The position numbers were made by a program, and so were the translations under genes. Under the pieces are notes generated by a model. That model did no database searches. It saw only the letters and a list, made by a program, of their open reading frames with translations, and was not told where the DNA came from. A DNA stretch of 64,000 nucleotides from Vibrio cincinnatiensis DSM 19608. GTDB lineage: Bacteria > Pseudomonadota > Gammaproteobacteria > Enterobacterales > Vibrionaceae. Below are positions 46,163 through 57,229 of the stretch, in pieces. The stretch covers positions 116,270 to 180,269 of the forward strand of contig NZ_FUXB01000009.1 of the NCBI RefSeq assembly GCF_900167345.1, written 5' to 3'. Position 1 is the stretch's first letter. Each line of letters starts with the position of its first letter.

Positions 46163-46654
46163 CTAACGGGTATTGGGTGGTGGCAAAGAGGGTTTATTGA
46201 GCGTTAATTGAGAAGATTCATCAGCGAGATCAGAGGTTGTCATCATGTTTGATAGACGCTGTAGCGAAGAAAGCAGCAGGGTCTGTTCCCAGCCATCCAG
46301 CGACTGAAAACGTTGAATAAAATCACGCTGCATGAGCTGTGGAGCCGTTTCTAGCAAGGCTTGTCCGTGGGTGGTGAGCATGGCATGTACCTTTCTTTTA
46401 TCATGAGTATCTCGTGTGCGTACGACAAGCTGCCGTTTTTCCAACCGGTCTAGAATGCTGGTGGCCGTCGCTTGGCTCATGTTGGTGGCTATCGAAAGCT
46501 GACGAATGGTCACATTGGGTGACGTGTTAATGGCTCGCATCAGTAACAGCTGTGGGCTAGTGAGGCCAAAGGTTTTATTTAATTGTTTTGAATGTAGATC
46601 AATCGCGCGAATAATTTGCCGCATTGAGACGAGTACTTCTTCATGAATATCCAA
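46163..46654 (-). CDS. MarR-family regulator of the pro operon (CosR/EctR-like)
   Basis: A winged-helix MarR protein of about 163 residues (DIHEEVLVSMRQIIRAIDLHSK, GLTSPQLLLMRAI, VTIRQLSIATNMSQATATSILDRLEKRQLV). The opening pattern resembles CosR/EctR, which repress compatible-solute genes in Vibrio and halophiles; the assignment is from memory. A frame from 46684 would start inside a hairpin, and an ATG at 46666 has no SD. A TTG at 46654 has GGAGG five bases before it and is preferred. It is the last gene after proV-proW-proX, so it may control its own operon. Confidence 0.82.
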   Translation of the reverse strand: MDIHEEVLVSMRQIIRAIDLHSKQLNKTFGLTSPQLLLMRAINTSPNVTIRQLSIATNMSQATATSILDRLEKRQLVVRTRDTHDKRKVHAMLTTHGQALLETAPQLMQRDFIQRFQSLDGWEQTLLLSSLQRLSNMMTTSDLADESSQLTLNKPSLPPPNTR

Positions 46655-46672
46655 AATTTCCTCCATAAGGAA

Positions 46673-46692
46673 GAGGCTGCCCAAGCAGCCTC
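46673..46692 (-). terminator. Hairpin between proX and marR
   Basis: GAGGCTGC, loop of four, GCAGCCTC: a perfect 8-bp stem 10 bases after the proX stop. The following minus-strand sequence is only moderately U-rich, so partial termination or mRNA protection is likely. Confidence 0.6.
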
Positions 46693-46701
46693 TATCATCG
46701 A

Positions 46702-47706
46702 CTATTGCGCCGCTTTTTGGGCGGTTTCTATCCAGGAATTAAATAAAGCCTGATTGGCTTTGATCCAACCATTGGCGTGAGACTCAATGTCTCGGGCAGA
46801 GTTTTTCCCCTGACTCATCAGCATGTTTTGTGCGCTGATGTCATTGATACTGAGCTTCATGATTTCAAACAATTTCGCTGCCGCTGGATTTTCCATGGCA
46901 AATTGTTTATTTGCCATGATGTTCATGGAATTAATCGGGAAACCGTAGTTTTTGCCATTGGGTAGGGTGGTATCGATCTCCTTTTGTGTTCCTGGTAGTG
47001 CTGAGAATGGCACTTCGAGCCAAACGACATCTTTGCCCGGAACCAAAACTCCACTCACCCAGTATGGTGTCCATGTGTAGTAAAGAATGGGGTCACCTTT
47101 TTTATAGCGAGAGATGGTATCGGCGATAATGGCCGCATAGTTGCCTTGATTGTGTGTCACCGTATTACGTAAGCCAAAAGTATCGAGCTGATATTCCACC
47201 ACACTTTCACATCCCCAGCCTGGATTACAACCGGTTAAGTCCGCTTTTCCGTTGCCATTTGCATCAAAGAGCTTAGCAATGTTGGGATCGTTGAGTTGCC
47301 CCATATTGGTGATGTTGTATTTCTCGGCGGTTTTTTTATCAATCAGGTAACCTTGCGCGGCACCTGAGATATAAGTGCCTTTACGATAAAACTTCTCATC
47401 ACCACCAGCGGCAAGGTATTTATCATCGTGCAACGGCTGCCAGTTCACGGCTAGGTATGTGGCATCGCCTTCAGCGATTGAGGTATAGCCGACGTTGTAA
47501 TCGACTTCTTTGGTGGGTAAAACGGTATAACCCAAAGCTTCCATAGCCTTATTGACAATTAAAGTCTGGAAGGTTTCTTCAGCAACCGTAGATTGCACTG
47601 GTTGCACGGTAATCCCTTCGCCGGGAAGTTTGGCCCATGCAGAAGCTGATAAAGTCGCGCTGACGGTCAGCCCAGTGGTGAGCAGCGTCTTCCATGCGTT
47701 ATTCAT
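46702..47706 (-). CDS. proX: Glycine betaine/proline betaine-binding protein ProX
   Basis: A 334-residue periplasmic binding protein. Signal peptide 1-25 (ends SASAWA, then KLPGEG). Family patterns: [51 protein letters not shown], with the Trp residues that cage the trimethylammonium group. It overlaps nothing but lies 2 bases after proW. It delivers compatible solutes to ProVW under osmotic stress. Confidence 0.94.
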   Translation of the reverse strand: MNNAWKTLLTTGLTVSATLSASAWAKLPGEGITVQPVQSTVAEETFQTLIVNKAMEALGYTVLPTKEVDYNVGYTSIAEGDATYLAVNWQPLHDDKYLAAGGDEKFYRKGTYISGAAQGYLIDKKTAEKYNITNMGQLNDPNIAKLFDANGNGKADLTGCNPGWGCESVVEYQLDTFGLRNTVTHNQGNYAAIIADTISRYKKGDPILYYTWTPYWVSGVLVPGKDVVWLEVPFSALPGTQKEIDTTLPNGKNYGFPINSMNIMANKQFAMENPAAAKLFEIMKLSINDISAQNMLMSQGKNSARDIESHANGWIKANQALFNSWIETAQKAAQ

Positions 47707-47708
47707 TT

Positions 47709-48806
47709 CTATTCTCCTAGTGTTTTATTTCCATCAAGTGTTTTTTTGGGCTTAAGTTGGTACACAAGTGAGGCGGGCCCTTTTTCGTACCAACGCGTTT
47801 TTTTATCTCGGCTATTAATTCCGATGGTTTGAGTGAGCCTATCGAGTAAGATCGCAAGAATGACAATACCGAGCCCCCCAACGGCTGCGAGCCCCATATC
47901 AAGGCGGCCAATGCCGCGTAACACCATTTGTCCTAACCCCCCCACGGCAATCATTGAGGCAATCACCACCATGGAGAGGGAAAGCATCAAGGTTTGGTTA
48001 ACCCCGGCCATAATGGTTGGCATTGCCAGTGGTAGTTGAATTCGATAGAGCATCTGTTTCGGGCTCGCCCCAAAAGCGTGTCCCGCTTCAATCAGTTCTT
48101 CAGGGACTTGCTGAATGCCTAAAATGGTTAAACGAACAATAGGTGGAAGTGCAAAGATGATGGTGACAACCACCCCGGGGACGTTACCAATACCAAATAG
48201 CATCACTATCGGAACTAAGTAGACAAATGCAGGGGTTGTTTGCATCGCATCCAGCATGGGGCGAACCACCTTCGCTGCTGTTTCACTGCGAGCCAGCCAT
48301 ATCCCCGTGGGCAGCCCGATAAGTAGACAGAAAAATACGGATGTCATTACCAGAGCAAGGGTGATCATTGCTTCATCCCAAGCACCGATAAGGCCAATCA
48401 CCAGCAGAGAAACGAAAGAGGCGATTCCCAAACGTCGGCCTGCGAGCTGCCAAGTAATGAGTAATACTATCAACAGCATGATGGGTGCAGGGGTTGAAAT
48501 CAGGGCGGTTTGAAATGAACTTAAAATGAAATCAATAGGGACACGAATGGCCTGAAAGAGTGGACGGCCATGCTCTACTAACCCATTAATGGCGGTTTCT
48601 ACCCAGTGATCAAAAGGAATATGGGCCTCTTTAAATGGGTGCAACCAGTCAAAAGGTTCAGTGGTGACGGGAGCGGCATTAAGCCAATCATTCCCCGCTG
48701 TAGCACTTGACGTGGTTGACCATGGGTCGTTACTGACTGTTTGAGCCGCCGCTCCCCAAGGGTCTGCTGATTCAGCCGCGACATGACTTGTTTCCGTAGT
48801 CATCAT
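47709..48806 (-). CDS. proW: Glycine betaine/proline betaine ABC permease ProW
   Basis: A 365-residue permease. The N-terminal 60 residues are a polar stretch with DPWG, DPWS, DWL and DWLHPF repeats, as in E. coli ProW. The membrane domain has the EAA-type loop ([29 protein letters not shown]) and the segments [34 protein letters not shown]. It starts at the last base of the proV stop (TAATG), so translation is coupled. Confidence 0.94.
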   Translation of the reverse strand: MMTTETSHVAAESADPWGAAAQTVSNDPWSTTSSATAGNDWLNAAPVTTEPFDWLHPFKEAHIPFDHWVETAINGLVEHGRPLFQAIRVPIDFILSSFQTALISTPAPIMLLIVLLITWQLAGRRLGIASFVSLLVIGLIGAWDEAMITLALVMTSVFFCLLIGLPTGIWLARSETAAKVVRPMLDAMQTTPAFVYLVPIVMLFGIGNVPGVVVTIIFALPPIVRLTILGIQQVPEELIEAGHAFGASPKQMLYRIQLPLAMPTIMAGVNQTLMLSLSMVVIASMIAVGGLGQMVLRGIGRLDMGLAAVGGLGIVILAILLDRLTQTIGINSRDKKTRWYEKGPASLVYQLKPKKTLDGNKTLGE

Positions 48807-49993
48807 TATTCCCTATCTAAAGTTTGCAGTAATCGTGATTTAGTGATGACGCCAAAATAATGCCCTTGCTCATCCACAACGGGGACAGCGTAAGGAACGC
48901 TGGCAACTTGGCTGATCAACTCTCCGACAGAAACATCGGGATGGATGGTTATGGTGTCGGGTAATAAAGCGCTGCTGAGTGAGCGTTGTTCTTGCTTGGC
49001 GGTTTTTAATGAATCCAGTGAAACGATGCCGGTATATCTATTGGCGCGATCCACCACAATGCCAAATTCTCGATCATTATCTAGGAGCAATTGCAGTGCG
49101 GTTGCCGGACCATCGTTGTCATGTTTTTTAAAGACCGCCGCCGGTTTTTTACGGGCGATATCTTTTGCACTGAACACGCTAGCGACATTGACGCCACGGA
49201 AAAAGGAACTGACATAATCATTCGCGGGTTGGTGCAAAATTTCATCGGGTGTACCGACTTGCACGACCACACCATCTTGCATGATTGCGATGCGATCCCC
49301 TATGCGCATGGCTTCATCTAAATCATGGGAAATAAAAACAATGGTACGTTTGTCATCATTTTGTAGACGAATCAATTCATCTTGCATTTCACTACGAATA
49401 AGAGGGTCAAGGGCGGAGAAAGCCTCATCCATTAATAAAATATCGGGGTCGTTAGTCAGTGCTCTGGCGAGTCCAACCCGCTGTTTCATCCCACCAGAAA
49501 GCTCATCGGGGTAGGAATCACAGTACGCTTCTAATCCGACACGTTTAAGTGCTGAGCGAGCAATGTGCTGACGCTCTTTTTCATCAATACCGGCCAGTTC
49601 TAGGCCAAAAGCTGTGTTTTCAATCACAGTCATATGTGGCATGAGGGCAAAGTTTTGAAACACCATGGAAATACTTTGACGACGAACGGTTCTCAGCGCT
49701 TTATCTGAGATTTTGGCAATATCGTTACCTTTGAGTAAAACACTGCCCTGAGTAGGTTCAATTAAACGGTTTAATAATCGTACAAGGGTTGATTTTCCGG
49801 AGCCTGAGAGCCCCATAATGACAAAGATCTCTCCTTCATTAATCGATAACGACACATCTTTAACCCCGACCGTGAGGCCGGTCTGTTCAAAGATTTGATC
49901 TTTGTCCAGCCCTTTTTCGATCAGGGGGAACGCTTCATCCGGTGCTTCTCCAAACACCTTATAAAGGTTCTTCACTTCCAGCATAGTTGACAT
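48806..49993 (-). CDS. proV: Glycine betaine/proline betaine ABC ATPase ProV
   Basis: A 395-residue ABC ATPase. Walker [10 protein letters not shown] (near residue 60), signature [15 protein letters not shown], Walker [15 protein letters not shown], and a C-terminal pair of CBS-like domains (about 275-395), which sense ionic strength in this family. First gene of proV-proW-proX-marR. AAGGA lies upstream of the ATG at 49993. Confidence 0.95.
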   Translation of the reverse strand: MSTMLEVKNLYKVFGEAPDEAFPLIEKGLDKDQIFEQTGLTVGVKDVSLSINEGEIFVIMGLSGSGKSTLVRLLNRLIEPTQGSVLLKGNDIAKISDKALRTVRRQSISMVFQNFALMPHMTVIENTAFGLELAGIDEKERQHIARSALKRVGLEAYCDSYPDELSGGMKQRVGLARALTNDPDILLMDEAFSALDPLIRSEMQDELIRLQNDDKRTIVFISHDLDEAMRIGDRIAIMQDGVVVQVGTPDEILHQPANDYVSSFFRGVNVASVFSAKDIARKKPAAVFKKHDNDGPATALQLLLDNDREFGIVVDRANRYTGIVSLDSLKTAKQEQRSLSSALLPDTITIHPDVSVGELISQVASVPYAVPVVDEQGHYFGVITKSRLLQTLDRE

Positions 49994-50286
49994 CTTTCAT
50001 ATCCTTTCTATTTGTCAATATGACACAATGAAAATTGATAATATGAATAGAACACTAAACATTGATTAGCGGTGTTTCAAGCTAAAATTTGTACTGTTTA
50101 TGGTGATATTTAGGATAACTTTTTGTTTTTTAATAAGAATAAAAAATTCAAAAAAGTCATTTTAATTTGAGGTAGAATGTTTCGAGTAGGATGAAGTATT
50201 TGCGATTAAATACGGCATATAAACCTGTTTAGCGTCATAAAGCATAGGACGTTAAGCCGAACCGATAAGATTGAGGAACGTAACGC

Positions 50287-51147
50287 GTGCGACGATTTTG
50301 GATGATGCTGTGTGGAGCCATTGTATTGTGTAGTAGTGTGGTAAAAGTGCTAGCTCAAGAGGACATTCCCTATTCTGAATCCCCACTATTAGATAGACCC
50401 TTGGTGGAACGTTATATTTTAGATGAACTAAGAGCGTTACGTCAGGATCAGCAAGATTTAGAGCGTCGGCTAACGATTCAAATCACCGATAGGGAGTTGG
50501 CGGTTGCGGATAAATCTCTCAACTACTCTAATGTAACGGTGACCTATTTTTTCTATGTGATTGCGGGGGTAGCTTCGCTGGTGGCTTTAATTGGTTGGCA
50601 GTCATTAAGGGAAGTGAAGCATAACACTCGGGAAATGGCCGATAAAAAGCTCAATAAAATTGCTCAAGAGTATGAACGAAAATTTGTGGCTTTAGAGCGT
50701 GATCTTAAACGCAAAAGTAGCATTATCAGTGAAAACAACCGAGAAATTGAAATTATTAATGAAATCCATAACTTATGGTTACGTTCACAGAATGTTCAAA
50801 CCGCTGAGCAGCGAATCGAAGTGTACGATGAAATACTTAAGATTCGCCCTGGCGATTTAGAGGCGTTAACTTATAAAGCCGACGCGGTGATGGAAATGCA
50901 AGAATATCATTGGGCCATGAGTTTATGTAATCGAGTGCTTGAGTTGGATGAAAGTAATGGCCCTGCACTTTATCAGCGAGCGTGTGCTTATGCTCGTTTA
51001 GGGGCAGAAGATCAGGCGCTGGAAGATATTCAGCGAGCCATCGATATTAGCCCTTCACTCCGTGATTTGATTGCTGATGAACCGGACTTTGAGTCCTTAT
51101 ATGGTAATAAACGCTTTGATGCACTCATCAGTAGCAGCACCAGTTAA
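50287..51147 (+). CDS. TPR-containing membrane protein
   Basis: A 286-residue protein of unknown function, starting at GTG with GAGGA upstream. A signal-like helix at 1-23 (ends SVVKVLA), a periplasmic segment rich in charged residues (about 24-78), a membrane helix at 81-101 (VTYFFYVIAGVASLVALIGW), a coiled coil (about 105-160) and TPR repeats (about 170-270; IEVYDEILKIRPGDLEALTYKAD, ALYQRACAYARLGAEDQAL). It may act as a membrane scaffold. It is divergent from the pro operon. Confidence 0.78.
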   Translation: MRRFWMMLCGAIVLCSSVVKVLAQEDIPYSESPLLDRPLVERYILDELRALRQDQQDLERRLTIQITDRELAVADKSLNYSNVTVTYFFYVIAGVASLVALIGWQSLREVKHNTREMADKKLNKIAQEYERKFVALERDLKRKSSIISENNREIEIINEIHNLWLRSQNVQTAEQRIEVYDEILKIRPGDLEALTYKADAVMEMQEYHWAMSLCNRVLELDESNGPALYQRACAYARLGAEDQALEDIQRAIDISPSLRDLIADEPDFESLYGNKRFDALISSSTS

Positions 51148-51322
51148 TAAGCCCAGTGAATAAGCTATTGAAGAGGAATCCATTTGTTCCTCTTCTTTAT
51201 CGCTATTTCTGTCGTATGCCTAGAAGTTTGACTCATAACCAAGTGTTGTCTTGACGATAAATTATTATCATTAGACACACCCTATCTTTTCACGGATAAA
51301 GCGCGTGACATTCAGGGTGTCA

Positions 51323-51329
51323 GGGGGGG
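51323..51329 (+). repeat. G7 homopolymer in the speA leader
   Basis: Seven consecutive G about 40 bases before the speA GTG. It could act as an off-register SD or be a slippage-prone tract. Confidence 0.6.
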
Positions 51330-51368
51330 CGGCCCACATTGAGCTGTCACTACATTCTCTTTGTTTTT

Positions 51369-53291
51369 GTGAGACATGAAGTGGAAAAATCATCCAAGCT
51401 GGATCGTGTTCGTTCAGATTATAACGTTCATTACTGGAGCCAAGGTTTTTATGGCATTAATGATCAAGGAGAAGTGTATGTTTCTCCTCGAAAAGATCGA
51501 GCATACCCAACGGCATTAAGTTCGATCGTTCAACAATTAGAAGCTCGTAACCTTAACTTACCGGTCCTTGTGCGTTTCCCACAAATTTTGCACCAACGCG
51601 TTCACAGTATCTGCGATGCTTTTAACCAAGCCATCGAAGAGTGCGATTACCCGAATCAATATTTGTTGGTTTATCCAATCAAAGTCAACCAGCAAAAAGA
51701 AGTGGTGGACGAAATTCTCGCCAGCCAAGCTGAGTTAGAAACGAAACAGTTAGGTCTTGAAGCTGGAAGTAAACCAGAGCTTTTAGCCGTACTGGCAATG
51801 GCTCAACAAGCCAGTTCAGTGATTGTGTGCAATGGCTATAAAGACAGAGAATACATTCGCTTAGCATTAATTGGTGAAAAACTCGGCCATAAAGTTTTCA
51901 TTGTGTTAGAAAAACTCTCAGAGTTGGATCTGGTGCTTAAAGAGGCGAAAAGCCTTGGCGTTAAACCTCGCTTGGGGCTACGCATTCGCTTGGCGTCACA
52001 AGGGGCTGGGAAATGGCAGTCGAGTGGTGGAGAAAAATCAAAGTTTGGTTTAGCTGCGGCACAAGTTTTAACCGTTATTGATCGTTTAAAAACAGAGCAG
52101 CAGCTAGACGCTTTACAACTGGTGCATTTTCACCTTGGTTCACAAATGGCCAATATCCGCGATGTGAGAAATGGGGTGAATGAAGCGGCTCGCTTTTATT
52201 GTGAATTAAGAGAGCTGGGCGCACATATTGATTATTTTGATGTGGGCGGCGGTCTGGCGGTTGATTATGACGGAACACGTAGCCAGTCTTCCAACTCTAT
52301 GAACTATGGTTTGCAGGAGTATGCTCGTAACATTGTGAATGTTGTGGCGGATATGTGCAGCCTTTATGAGCAACCGAAACCCATCATTATTTCTGAGTCT
52401 GGTCGTTCTATTACTGCTCATCACGCGGTATTAATTACCAATGTGATTGGTACCGAGGCTTACAGTCCAGAGACGATTTGCCAACCGGAGGACGATGCCC
52501 CGTTATTGATGCAAAACATGTGGCGCAGCTGGGAAACGTTACGAGAAGGGACGGATGCCCGTGCGTTAATCGAAATTTACAATGATACGCAAAGCGATTT
52601 ATCAGAAGCGCATACTTTATTTGCTTCAGGTGTGATTAATCTGACGCATCGAGCTTGGATGGAACAGCTATCGCTGCGTATTTATCATGAACTGCGCTTG
52701 AAAATGAGTACAAAAAACCGTTTTCATCGCCCGATTTTAGATGAGCTACAAGAGCGGTTGGCGGATAAGTTTTTTGTGAACTTTTCACTTTTTCAATCGT
52801 TACCGGATGCATGGGGCATCGATCAGGTTTTCCCCGTCTTACCCCTTTCTGGTTTAGAGAATGTTGAAGATCGGCGAGCAGTGATGTTGGATATTACTTG
52901 TGACTCAGACGGTGCGATTGAGCAATATGTCGAAGGGCAGGGTATTGAAACCACCTTACCGGTTCCCGCTTGGTCTAAAGATACGCCCTATCTGATGGGT
53001 TTTTTCTTAGTCGGAGCTTATCAGGAAATTTTAGGTGATATGCACAACTTGTTTGGGGATACTCATAGCGTTGTGGTTCATATCGATGATCAAGGCGAAT
53101 CAGAGATTACCTTTGTGAATGAAGGGGATACGGTAGAAGATATGATGCGTTATGTGCATATTGATGTCGATGCCATTCGTACCAATTACCGACAGTTAGT
53201 GAGCCTGCGAGTCGCTGAGCAAGAACAAGCAACCGTATTGGCTGAATTAGAACAGGGCCTGAGTGGCTACACCTATTTAGAGGATTTTTAA
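51369..53291 (+). CDS. speA: Biosynthetic arginine decarboxylase
   Basis: PLP enzyme turning arginine into agmatine, the first step of putrescine and spermidine synthesis. The 640-residue protein matches E. coli SpeA (658) throughout: PLP-lysine motif [81 protein letters not shown] and [14 protein letters not shown]. The frame is open from a TTG at 51339; a GTG at 51369 gives [14 protein letters not shown], closer to Vibrio relatives as remembered. The start is therefore uncertain by 10 residues. The stop is immediately followed by speB. Confidence 0.95.
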   Translation: MRHEVEKSSKLDRVRSDYNVHYWSQGFYGINDQGEVYVSPRKDRAYPTALSSIVQQLEARNLNLPVLVRFPQILHQRVHSICDAFNQAIEECDYPNQYLLVYPIKVNQQKEVVDEILASQAELETKQLGLEAGSKPELLAVLAMAQQASSVIVCNGYKDREYIRLALIGEKLGHKVFIVLEKLSELDLVLKEAKSLGVKPRLGLRIRLASQGAGKWQSSGGEKSKFGLAAAQVLTVIDRLKTEQQLDALQLVHFHLGSQMANIRDVRNGVNEAARFYCELRELGAHIDYFDVGGGLAVDYDGTRSQSSNSMNYGLQEYARNIVNVVADMCSLYEQPKPIIISESGRSITAHHAVLITNVIGTEAYSPETICQPEDDAPLLMQNMWRSWETLREGTDARALIEIYNDTQSDLSEAHTLFASGVINLTHRAWMEQLSLRIYHELRLKMSTKNRFHRPILDELQERLADKFFVNFSLFQSLPDAWGIDQVFPVLPLSGLENVEDRRAVMLDITCDSDGAIEQYVEGQGIETTLPVPAWSKDTPYLMGFFLVGAYQEILGDMHNLFGDTHSVVVHIDDQGESEITFVNEGDTVEDMMRYVHIDVDAIRTNYRQLVSLRVAEQEQATVLAELEQGLSGYTYLEDF

Positions 53292-54218
53292 ATGAATGAT
53301 TTGTTTACGAAAACTGATTATTCACTCTACTCCAATGCGATGACCTTTGTCCGTCGCCCTTATGTGAGAAACCCCGTAGATACAGAAGCGGATGTGGTTG
53401 TGCTTGGGGTTCCGCTGGATATGGCGACCTCTGGTCGCCCAGGTGCCAGAATGGGGCCAGATGCGATTCGTCGCGCATCGGTGAACTTAGCGTGGGAAGG
53501 TAAAAAATTCCCTTGGGAATTTAATTTATTTGAGCAAACCAAAGTTATTGATGCTGGCGATTTAGTCTTTGATTGTGGTGATGCAGAAGATTTTACTTAC
53601 CGCTTAGAAGCCGCTACCAATGAAATTGTGAAAAGTGGTAAAACGCTACTCGCATTAGGAGGTGATCATTTTATCACCTTACCTATCCTGCGTGCTTATG
53701 CAAAACACGTTGGTGAAATGGCGCTCATTCACTTTGATGCTCATACCGATACTTATGCTAATGGCAGTGCTTATGATCACGGAACGATGTTTTACCATGC
53801 CCCAAAAGAAGGGTTGATTTCACCAAAGCATTCGGTACAAATTGGTATTCGGACGGAGTATAAGCAAGAAGGGCATGGTTTTAATGTGATTAATGCGATG
53901 CAAGCCAATGATATGTCGGTCGAGGAGATTGTGACTCAAATCCGGCAGATAGTGGCGGATAAACCCGTCTATTTGACTTTCGATATTGATTGCCTTGATC
54001 CCGCTTTTGCTCCCGGAACGGGAACACCAGTGTGTGGTGGTTTAAATTCCGATAAAGTGTTAAAAATTATCCGCGCACTTAAAGGGATTAATCTGGTTGG
54101 GATGGATGTGGTAGAGGTTTCTCCTCCTTACGATCAGAGTGATGTGACCGCCCTTGCTGGCGCAACCATTGCTTTAGAATTGCTGTATGTCTGGGCATCT
54201 CGTCCAAAAAGCGACTAA
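53292..54218 (+). CDS. speB: Agmatinase
   Basis: A 308-residue Mn2+ ureohydrolase turning agmatine into putrescine and urea. The metal ligands are in GGDHFITLP (near residue 124), HFDAHTDTY (near 148) and [17 protein letters not shown] (near 232). Its ATG directly follows the speA stop with no gap, so the two enzymes are made together. A terminator follows. Confidence 0.95.
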   Translation: MNDLFTKTDYSLYSNAMTFVRRPYVRNPVDTEADVVVLGVPLDMATSGRPGARMGPDAIRRASVNLAWEGKKFPWEFNLFEQTKVIDAGDLVFDCGDAEDFTYRLEAATNEIVKSGKTLLALGGDHFITLPILRAYAKHVGEMALIHFDAHTDTYANGSAYDHGTMFYHAPKEGLISPKHSVQIGIRTEYKQEGHGFNVINAMQANDMSVEEIVTQIRQIVADKPVYLTFDIDCLDPAFAPGTGTPVCGGLNSDKVLKIIRALKGINLVGMDVVEVSPPYDQSDVTALAGATIALELLYVWASRPKSD

Positions 54219-54238
54219 TACCAGATAAATAAGACTTG

Positions 54239-54267
54239 AACCGAGCGATAAATTGCTCGGTTTTTTT
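54239..54267 (+). terminator. speAB terminator
   Basis: An 8-bp stem (54239-54246 with 54255-54262), 8-base loop and seven T. Confidence 0.88.
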
Positions 54268-54445
54268 ATGATGGTCATTGTGCTTTTGGTATGAAAAATA
54301 TTCAAATAAAGCGCTTTTTCTATGTAATATGATCAATGGTACAGATTGTTACGTTCATTTACATAACGGCATGAGTCTGTGAAGAAAAACAAGGTAACCT
54401 TAGGGCACATTAGTGATGTCTTTGCTTGAATTTGGGATAGAGTTT

Positions 54446-55615
54446 ATGAAAAATTTTAAGTCAATCATGGTTTCTTCGGTGATCAGTTTGTCTTTTCTTC
54501 CAATGATCGGCTATACCGCACCGGTGGTTGTACCGAATCCACCTCAACTGGCTGCTCGAGGTTATGTCTTAATGGATTATCATACGGGCACGTTGCTGGT
54601 TGCGCACAATGCACATGATAAGCTTAACCCTGCCAGCCTGACTAAACTCATGACCGCTTATGTCGCTGGGCAAGAAATGAAACGGGGCAACATTAGCCCG
54701 AATGACCAAGTAACGATTAGCCAGAATGCTTGGGCGAGAAATTTTCCTGACTCTTCAAAGATGTTTATTGAGGTGGGTCGGCAAGTCGATATGATGGATT
54801 TATATCGAGGGCTGATCGTCCAATCGGGAAATGATGCCAGCGTGGCTATCGCTGAACATGTGGCGGGATCTGAACATGCCTTTGTGGATCTCATGAATTC
54901 ATGGGCGAGAAACCTAGGATTGGAGAATACCGCGTTTACCAATCCTCATGGTTTAGACAGTGATGGGTTGTACAGTACGCCTTATGATATTGCTAAATTA
55001 GCGCAAGCGATCATTCGTGATTTACCGGATATTTATCCTCTCTACAGTGAAACCTCCTTTACTTATAACGGCATTACCCAATACAACCGTAATGGTTTGC
55101 TACGTGATCGTAGTATGAATGTTGACGGGATGAAAACGGGGTTTACCAGTGGTGCTGGATATAGCTTAACCACCTCTGCAACACAGGGTAATATGCGATT
55201 GATTTCTGTGGTTATGGGGTCAAATAGCCAAAAATCTCGGGAGTCAGAGAGTAAGCAGTTACTGAGCTATGGCTTTCGATTTTTTGAAACCGTTTCACCA
55301 CATCAGCAAGGAGAAACACTGGATCAAGCCCGAATTTGGATGGGGAAAAAAGATAAGCTTGCCGTTGGTGTTGAAGAAACCACTTACCTGACCGTGACTC
55401 AAGGCGAGTTATCAAAATTGAGTGGCGTGATAGAGCTGGATAAAGATTTACAAGCCCCGATGCAAAAAGGAACCGTCGTGGGCAAAGTGATCTATCAAAT
55501 TGATGAACGCAAAGTGGGGGAAGCGCCGTTAGTTGCTTTGGAAAATGTAGAACGAGGAAATTGGTTTAAACGTCTTTTTGACACTATTAAGCGTCTGTTT
55601 TCCAGTTTATTTTAA
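54446..55615 (+). CDS. D-alanyl-D-alanine carboxypeptidase, PBP5 type
   Basis: A 389-residue low-molecular-weight penicillin-binding protein that trims terminal D-Ala from peptidoglycan stem peptides in the periplasm. A signal peptide covers about 1-25 (ends MIGYTA). Active-site motifs are SLTK (Ser nucleophile), SGN and KTG. The C-terminal beta domain (about 270-365) is followed by an amphipathic helix WFKRLFDTIKRLFSSLF, the membrane anchor of PBP5/6. The frame is open from 54413; the ATG at 54446 fits the signal peptide. Its paralogue class (DacA, DacC) cannot be fixed by eye. Confidence 0.92.
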   Translation: MKNFKSIMVSSVISLSFLPMIGYTAPVVVPNPPQLAARGYVLMDYHTGTLLVAHNAHDKLNPASLTKLMTAYVAGQEMKRGNISPNDQVTISQNAWARNFPDSSKMFIEVGRQVDMMDLYRGLIVQSGNDASVAIAEHVAGSEHAFVDLMNSWARNLGLENTAFTNPHGLDSDGLYSTPYDIAKLAQAIIRDLPDIYPLYSETSFTYNGITQYNRNGLLRDRSMNVDGMKTGFTSGAGYSLTTSATQGNMRLISVVMGSNSQKSRESESKQLLSYGFRFFETVSPHQQGETLDQARIWMGKKDKLAVGVEETTYLTVTQGELSKLSGVIELDKDLQAPMQKGTVVGKVIYQIDERKVGEAPLVALENVERGNWFKRLFDTIKRLFSSLF

Positions 55616-55829
55616 CCTTTGCCTAGGAACTATGAGCATTGCTTTGTTTGAGGCGATTCTATTTGGATAAGGCCGAAAAGGAAGCCGGATATGAAAAGTG
55701 AGATCAGGCTTCCAAAACAAGGCTACTTGAAGGTTTTCATACAGAGCTTTACCTCGCATTGACATCAAATCCTCTTCTTTTTGCGAGGCTGACGTTTCAA
55801 TGGAGTATCGTGAACGAGGCAAAAGAAGA

Positions 55830-56180
55830 ATGGAGTTTAACGCTGAAGATCGTCAAGCGTTGTACAATGTATGGATGTCACAAAAAGCGAAAATGCATTT
55901 GACGCAAATGGCCATGGCCAAACGGTTAGGATTGAGTCAGCTTGAGTTTTCACAGCGCCTACGAGGAGAATTACCGCTTTCTGCATCATTTGTAACTCAG
56001 TTTTGCCAGCACCTGCATGTTGAGCCTTACCATGTGATACCAAGCATGAAAAAAGTGCCAAAGTTCTCCTCTCGAACAATTCAATTACAGAATAAAATCA
56101 TCATTGATGGGGATATTCAGCAGGTTCGAGTGGAAGGTAATCAAGTGGTTATTGAGTACCTTCACCACCTCGAACAATAA
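55830..56180 (+). CDS. Small helix-turn-helix protein (Cro/C1-like)
   Basis: A 116-residue protein. Residues about 10-70 look like an XRE/Cro helix-turn-helix (HLTQMAMAKRLGLSQLEFSQRLRG, ELPLSASFVTQFCQHLHV). The C-terminal 45 residues are beta-rich (IIIDGDIQQVRVEGNQVVIEYL). It resembles small solitary regulators rather than a phage repressor. The frame is open from 55800; the ATG at 55830 has AAGAAG upstream. Targets unknown. Confidence 0.72.
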   Translation: MEFNAEDRQALYNVWMSQKAKMHLTQMAMAKRLGLSQLEFSQRLRGELPLSASFVTQFCQHLHVEPYHVIPSMKKVPKFSSRTIQLQNKIIIDGDIQQVRVEGNQVVIEYLHHLEQ

Positions 56181-56233
56181 GCTTTTTACTTCCCTCTTTG
56201 AGTTTCAAAGAGGGAAGTGTGTTGATCTTATCA

Positions 56234-57187
56234 TTAATAATGAATCATCATATCGACACGACGGTTTTTCTGTCTCCCTTCAAGTGTTGCATTACTCTCA
56301 AGCGGTTCATCTTCTCCTTTTCCTTGATAGTGAATTCGTTCCTTATCAACGCCTTTTTCTGCTAAATAGTTTGCCGCAGCCTCCGCTCGTTTTTCTGATA
56401 AGACCTGATTATATTTTGCTGGGCCTGTCGAGTCGGTATGTCCCGTTATCATGACGGTGGCATCGGAGTAGCTGTATAAGAAGCTGACAACGTGATCAAG
56501 CTGCTGCTTTGCCGATGAGGTAAACTCTGCTTTGCCAAAATCAATATGGCTGATGAGATAGGTTTTCGCTTCTCTTGTTATTGGCTGTGGTTGTTTCTCT
56601 CTAATGACGGTTGACGGGCGCTCTTCTCCTTCAATTTGAACAGGTACCGAATATCCTTGATCTTTGGATGGAAACACATAAGCCATCCCCAACATGATGG
56701 TATTGGTATCGATATGCGTTTGTGGATGACTGATATGATTGACTCTTTGATATTCCAGACGTAGTGAAATATGGTTTGTCGCCCGGTAGTCCATTCCTGC
56801 GGCCCCCAATAACGCATAGTCATCTATATTTTTACTGCTGACTTTAGCCAATCCCAATTTAGAGAACACATTAAAATAAGGAGAAACTTCAAACTTTAGT
56901 GTTGGAGATAAACTAGTATACGTTAATTTTTCCTTTCCTGTTTCTTTAATATCTAGGGAGCCTAAATCAATATAGTCGGCTTCTAAAGCGAGCCAGTTTG
57001 AAAAGTCATACCCGATATATAATCCAATACTTGACCCTTCTTTAGAACAAGCATCTTCTTGATTGCACGAGGAATTTAACCAGGATTTCCCAAATTTAGC
57101 ACCTAAATAAGGACTGGATAAAATAGGAAAAGAAATAGCATAAATGATTGCCACCTTTATTATTTTACTTCTGTTTTTTACTATCAT
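56234..57187 (-). CDS. OmpA-family outer membrane protein
   Basis: A 317-residue protein. Signal peptide-like N-terminus (residues 1-24), then an eight-strand OmpA-type barrel (YLGAKFGKSW, GLYIGYDFSNWLALEADYIDLG, YFNVFSKLGLAKV, HISLRLEYQRVNH), a Pro/Arg-rich linker, and the OmpA peptidoglycan-binding domain (IDFGKAEFTSSAKQQLDHVV, ITGHTDSTGPAKYNQVLSEKRA, RIHYQGKGEDEP, GRQKNRRVDM). It links the outer membrane to the wall. The frame is open to an ATG at 57229; 57187 gives the better signal peptide but a weak SD. Confidence 0.87.
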   Translation of the reverse strand: MIVKNRSKIIKVAIIYAISFPILSSPYLGAKFGKSWLNSSCNQEDACSKEGSSIGLYIGYDFSNWLALEADYIDLGSLDIKETGKEKLTYTSLSPTLKFEVSPYFNVFSKLGLAKVSSKNIDDYALLGAAGMDYRATNHISLRLEYQRVNHISHPQTHIDTNTIMLGMAYVFPSKDQGYSVPVQIEGEERPSTVIREKQPQPITREAKTYLISHIDFGKAEFTSSAKQQLDHVVSFLYSYSDATVMITGHTDSTGPAKYNQVLSEKRAEAAANYLAEKGVDKERIHYQGKGEDEPLESNATLEGRQKNRRVDMMIHY

Positions 57188-57229
57188 AAATGTTGGTCTT
57201 AAGTCATTTTGATGATGATTGTTATTCAT

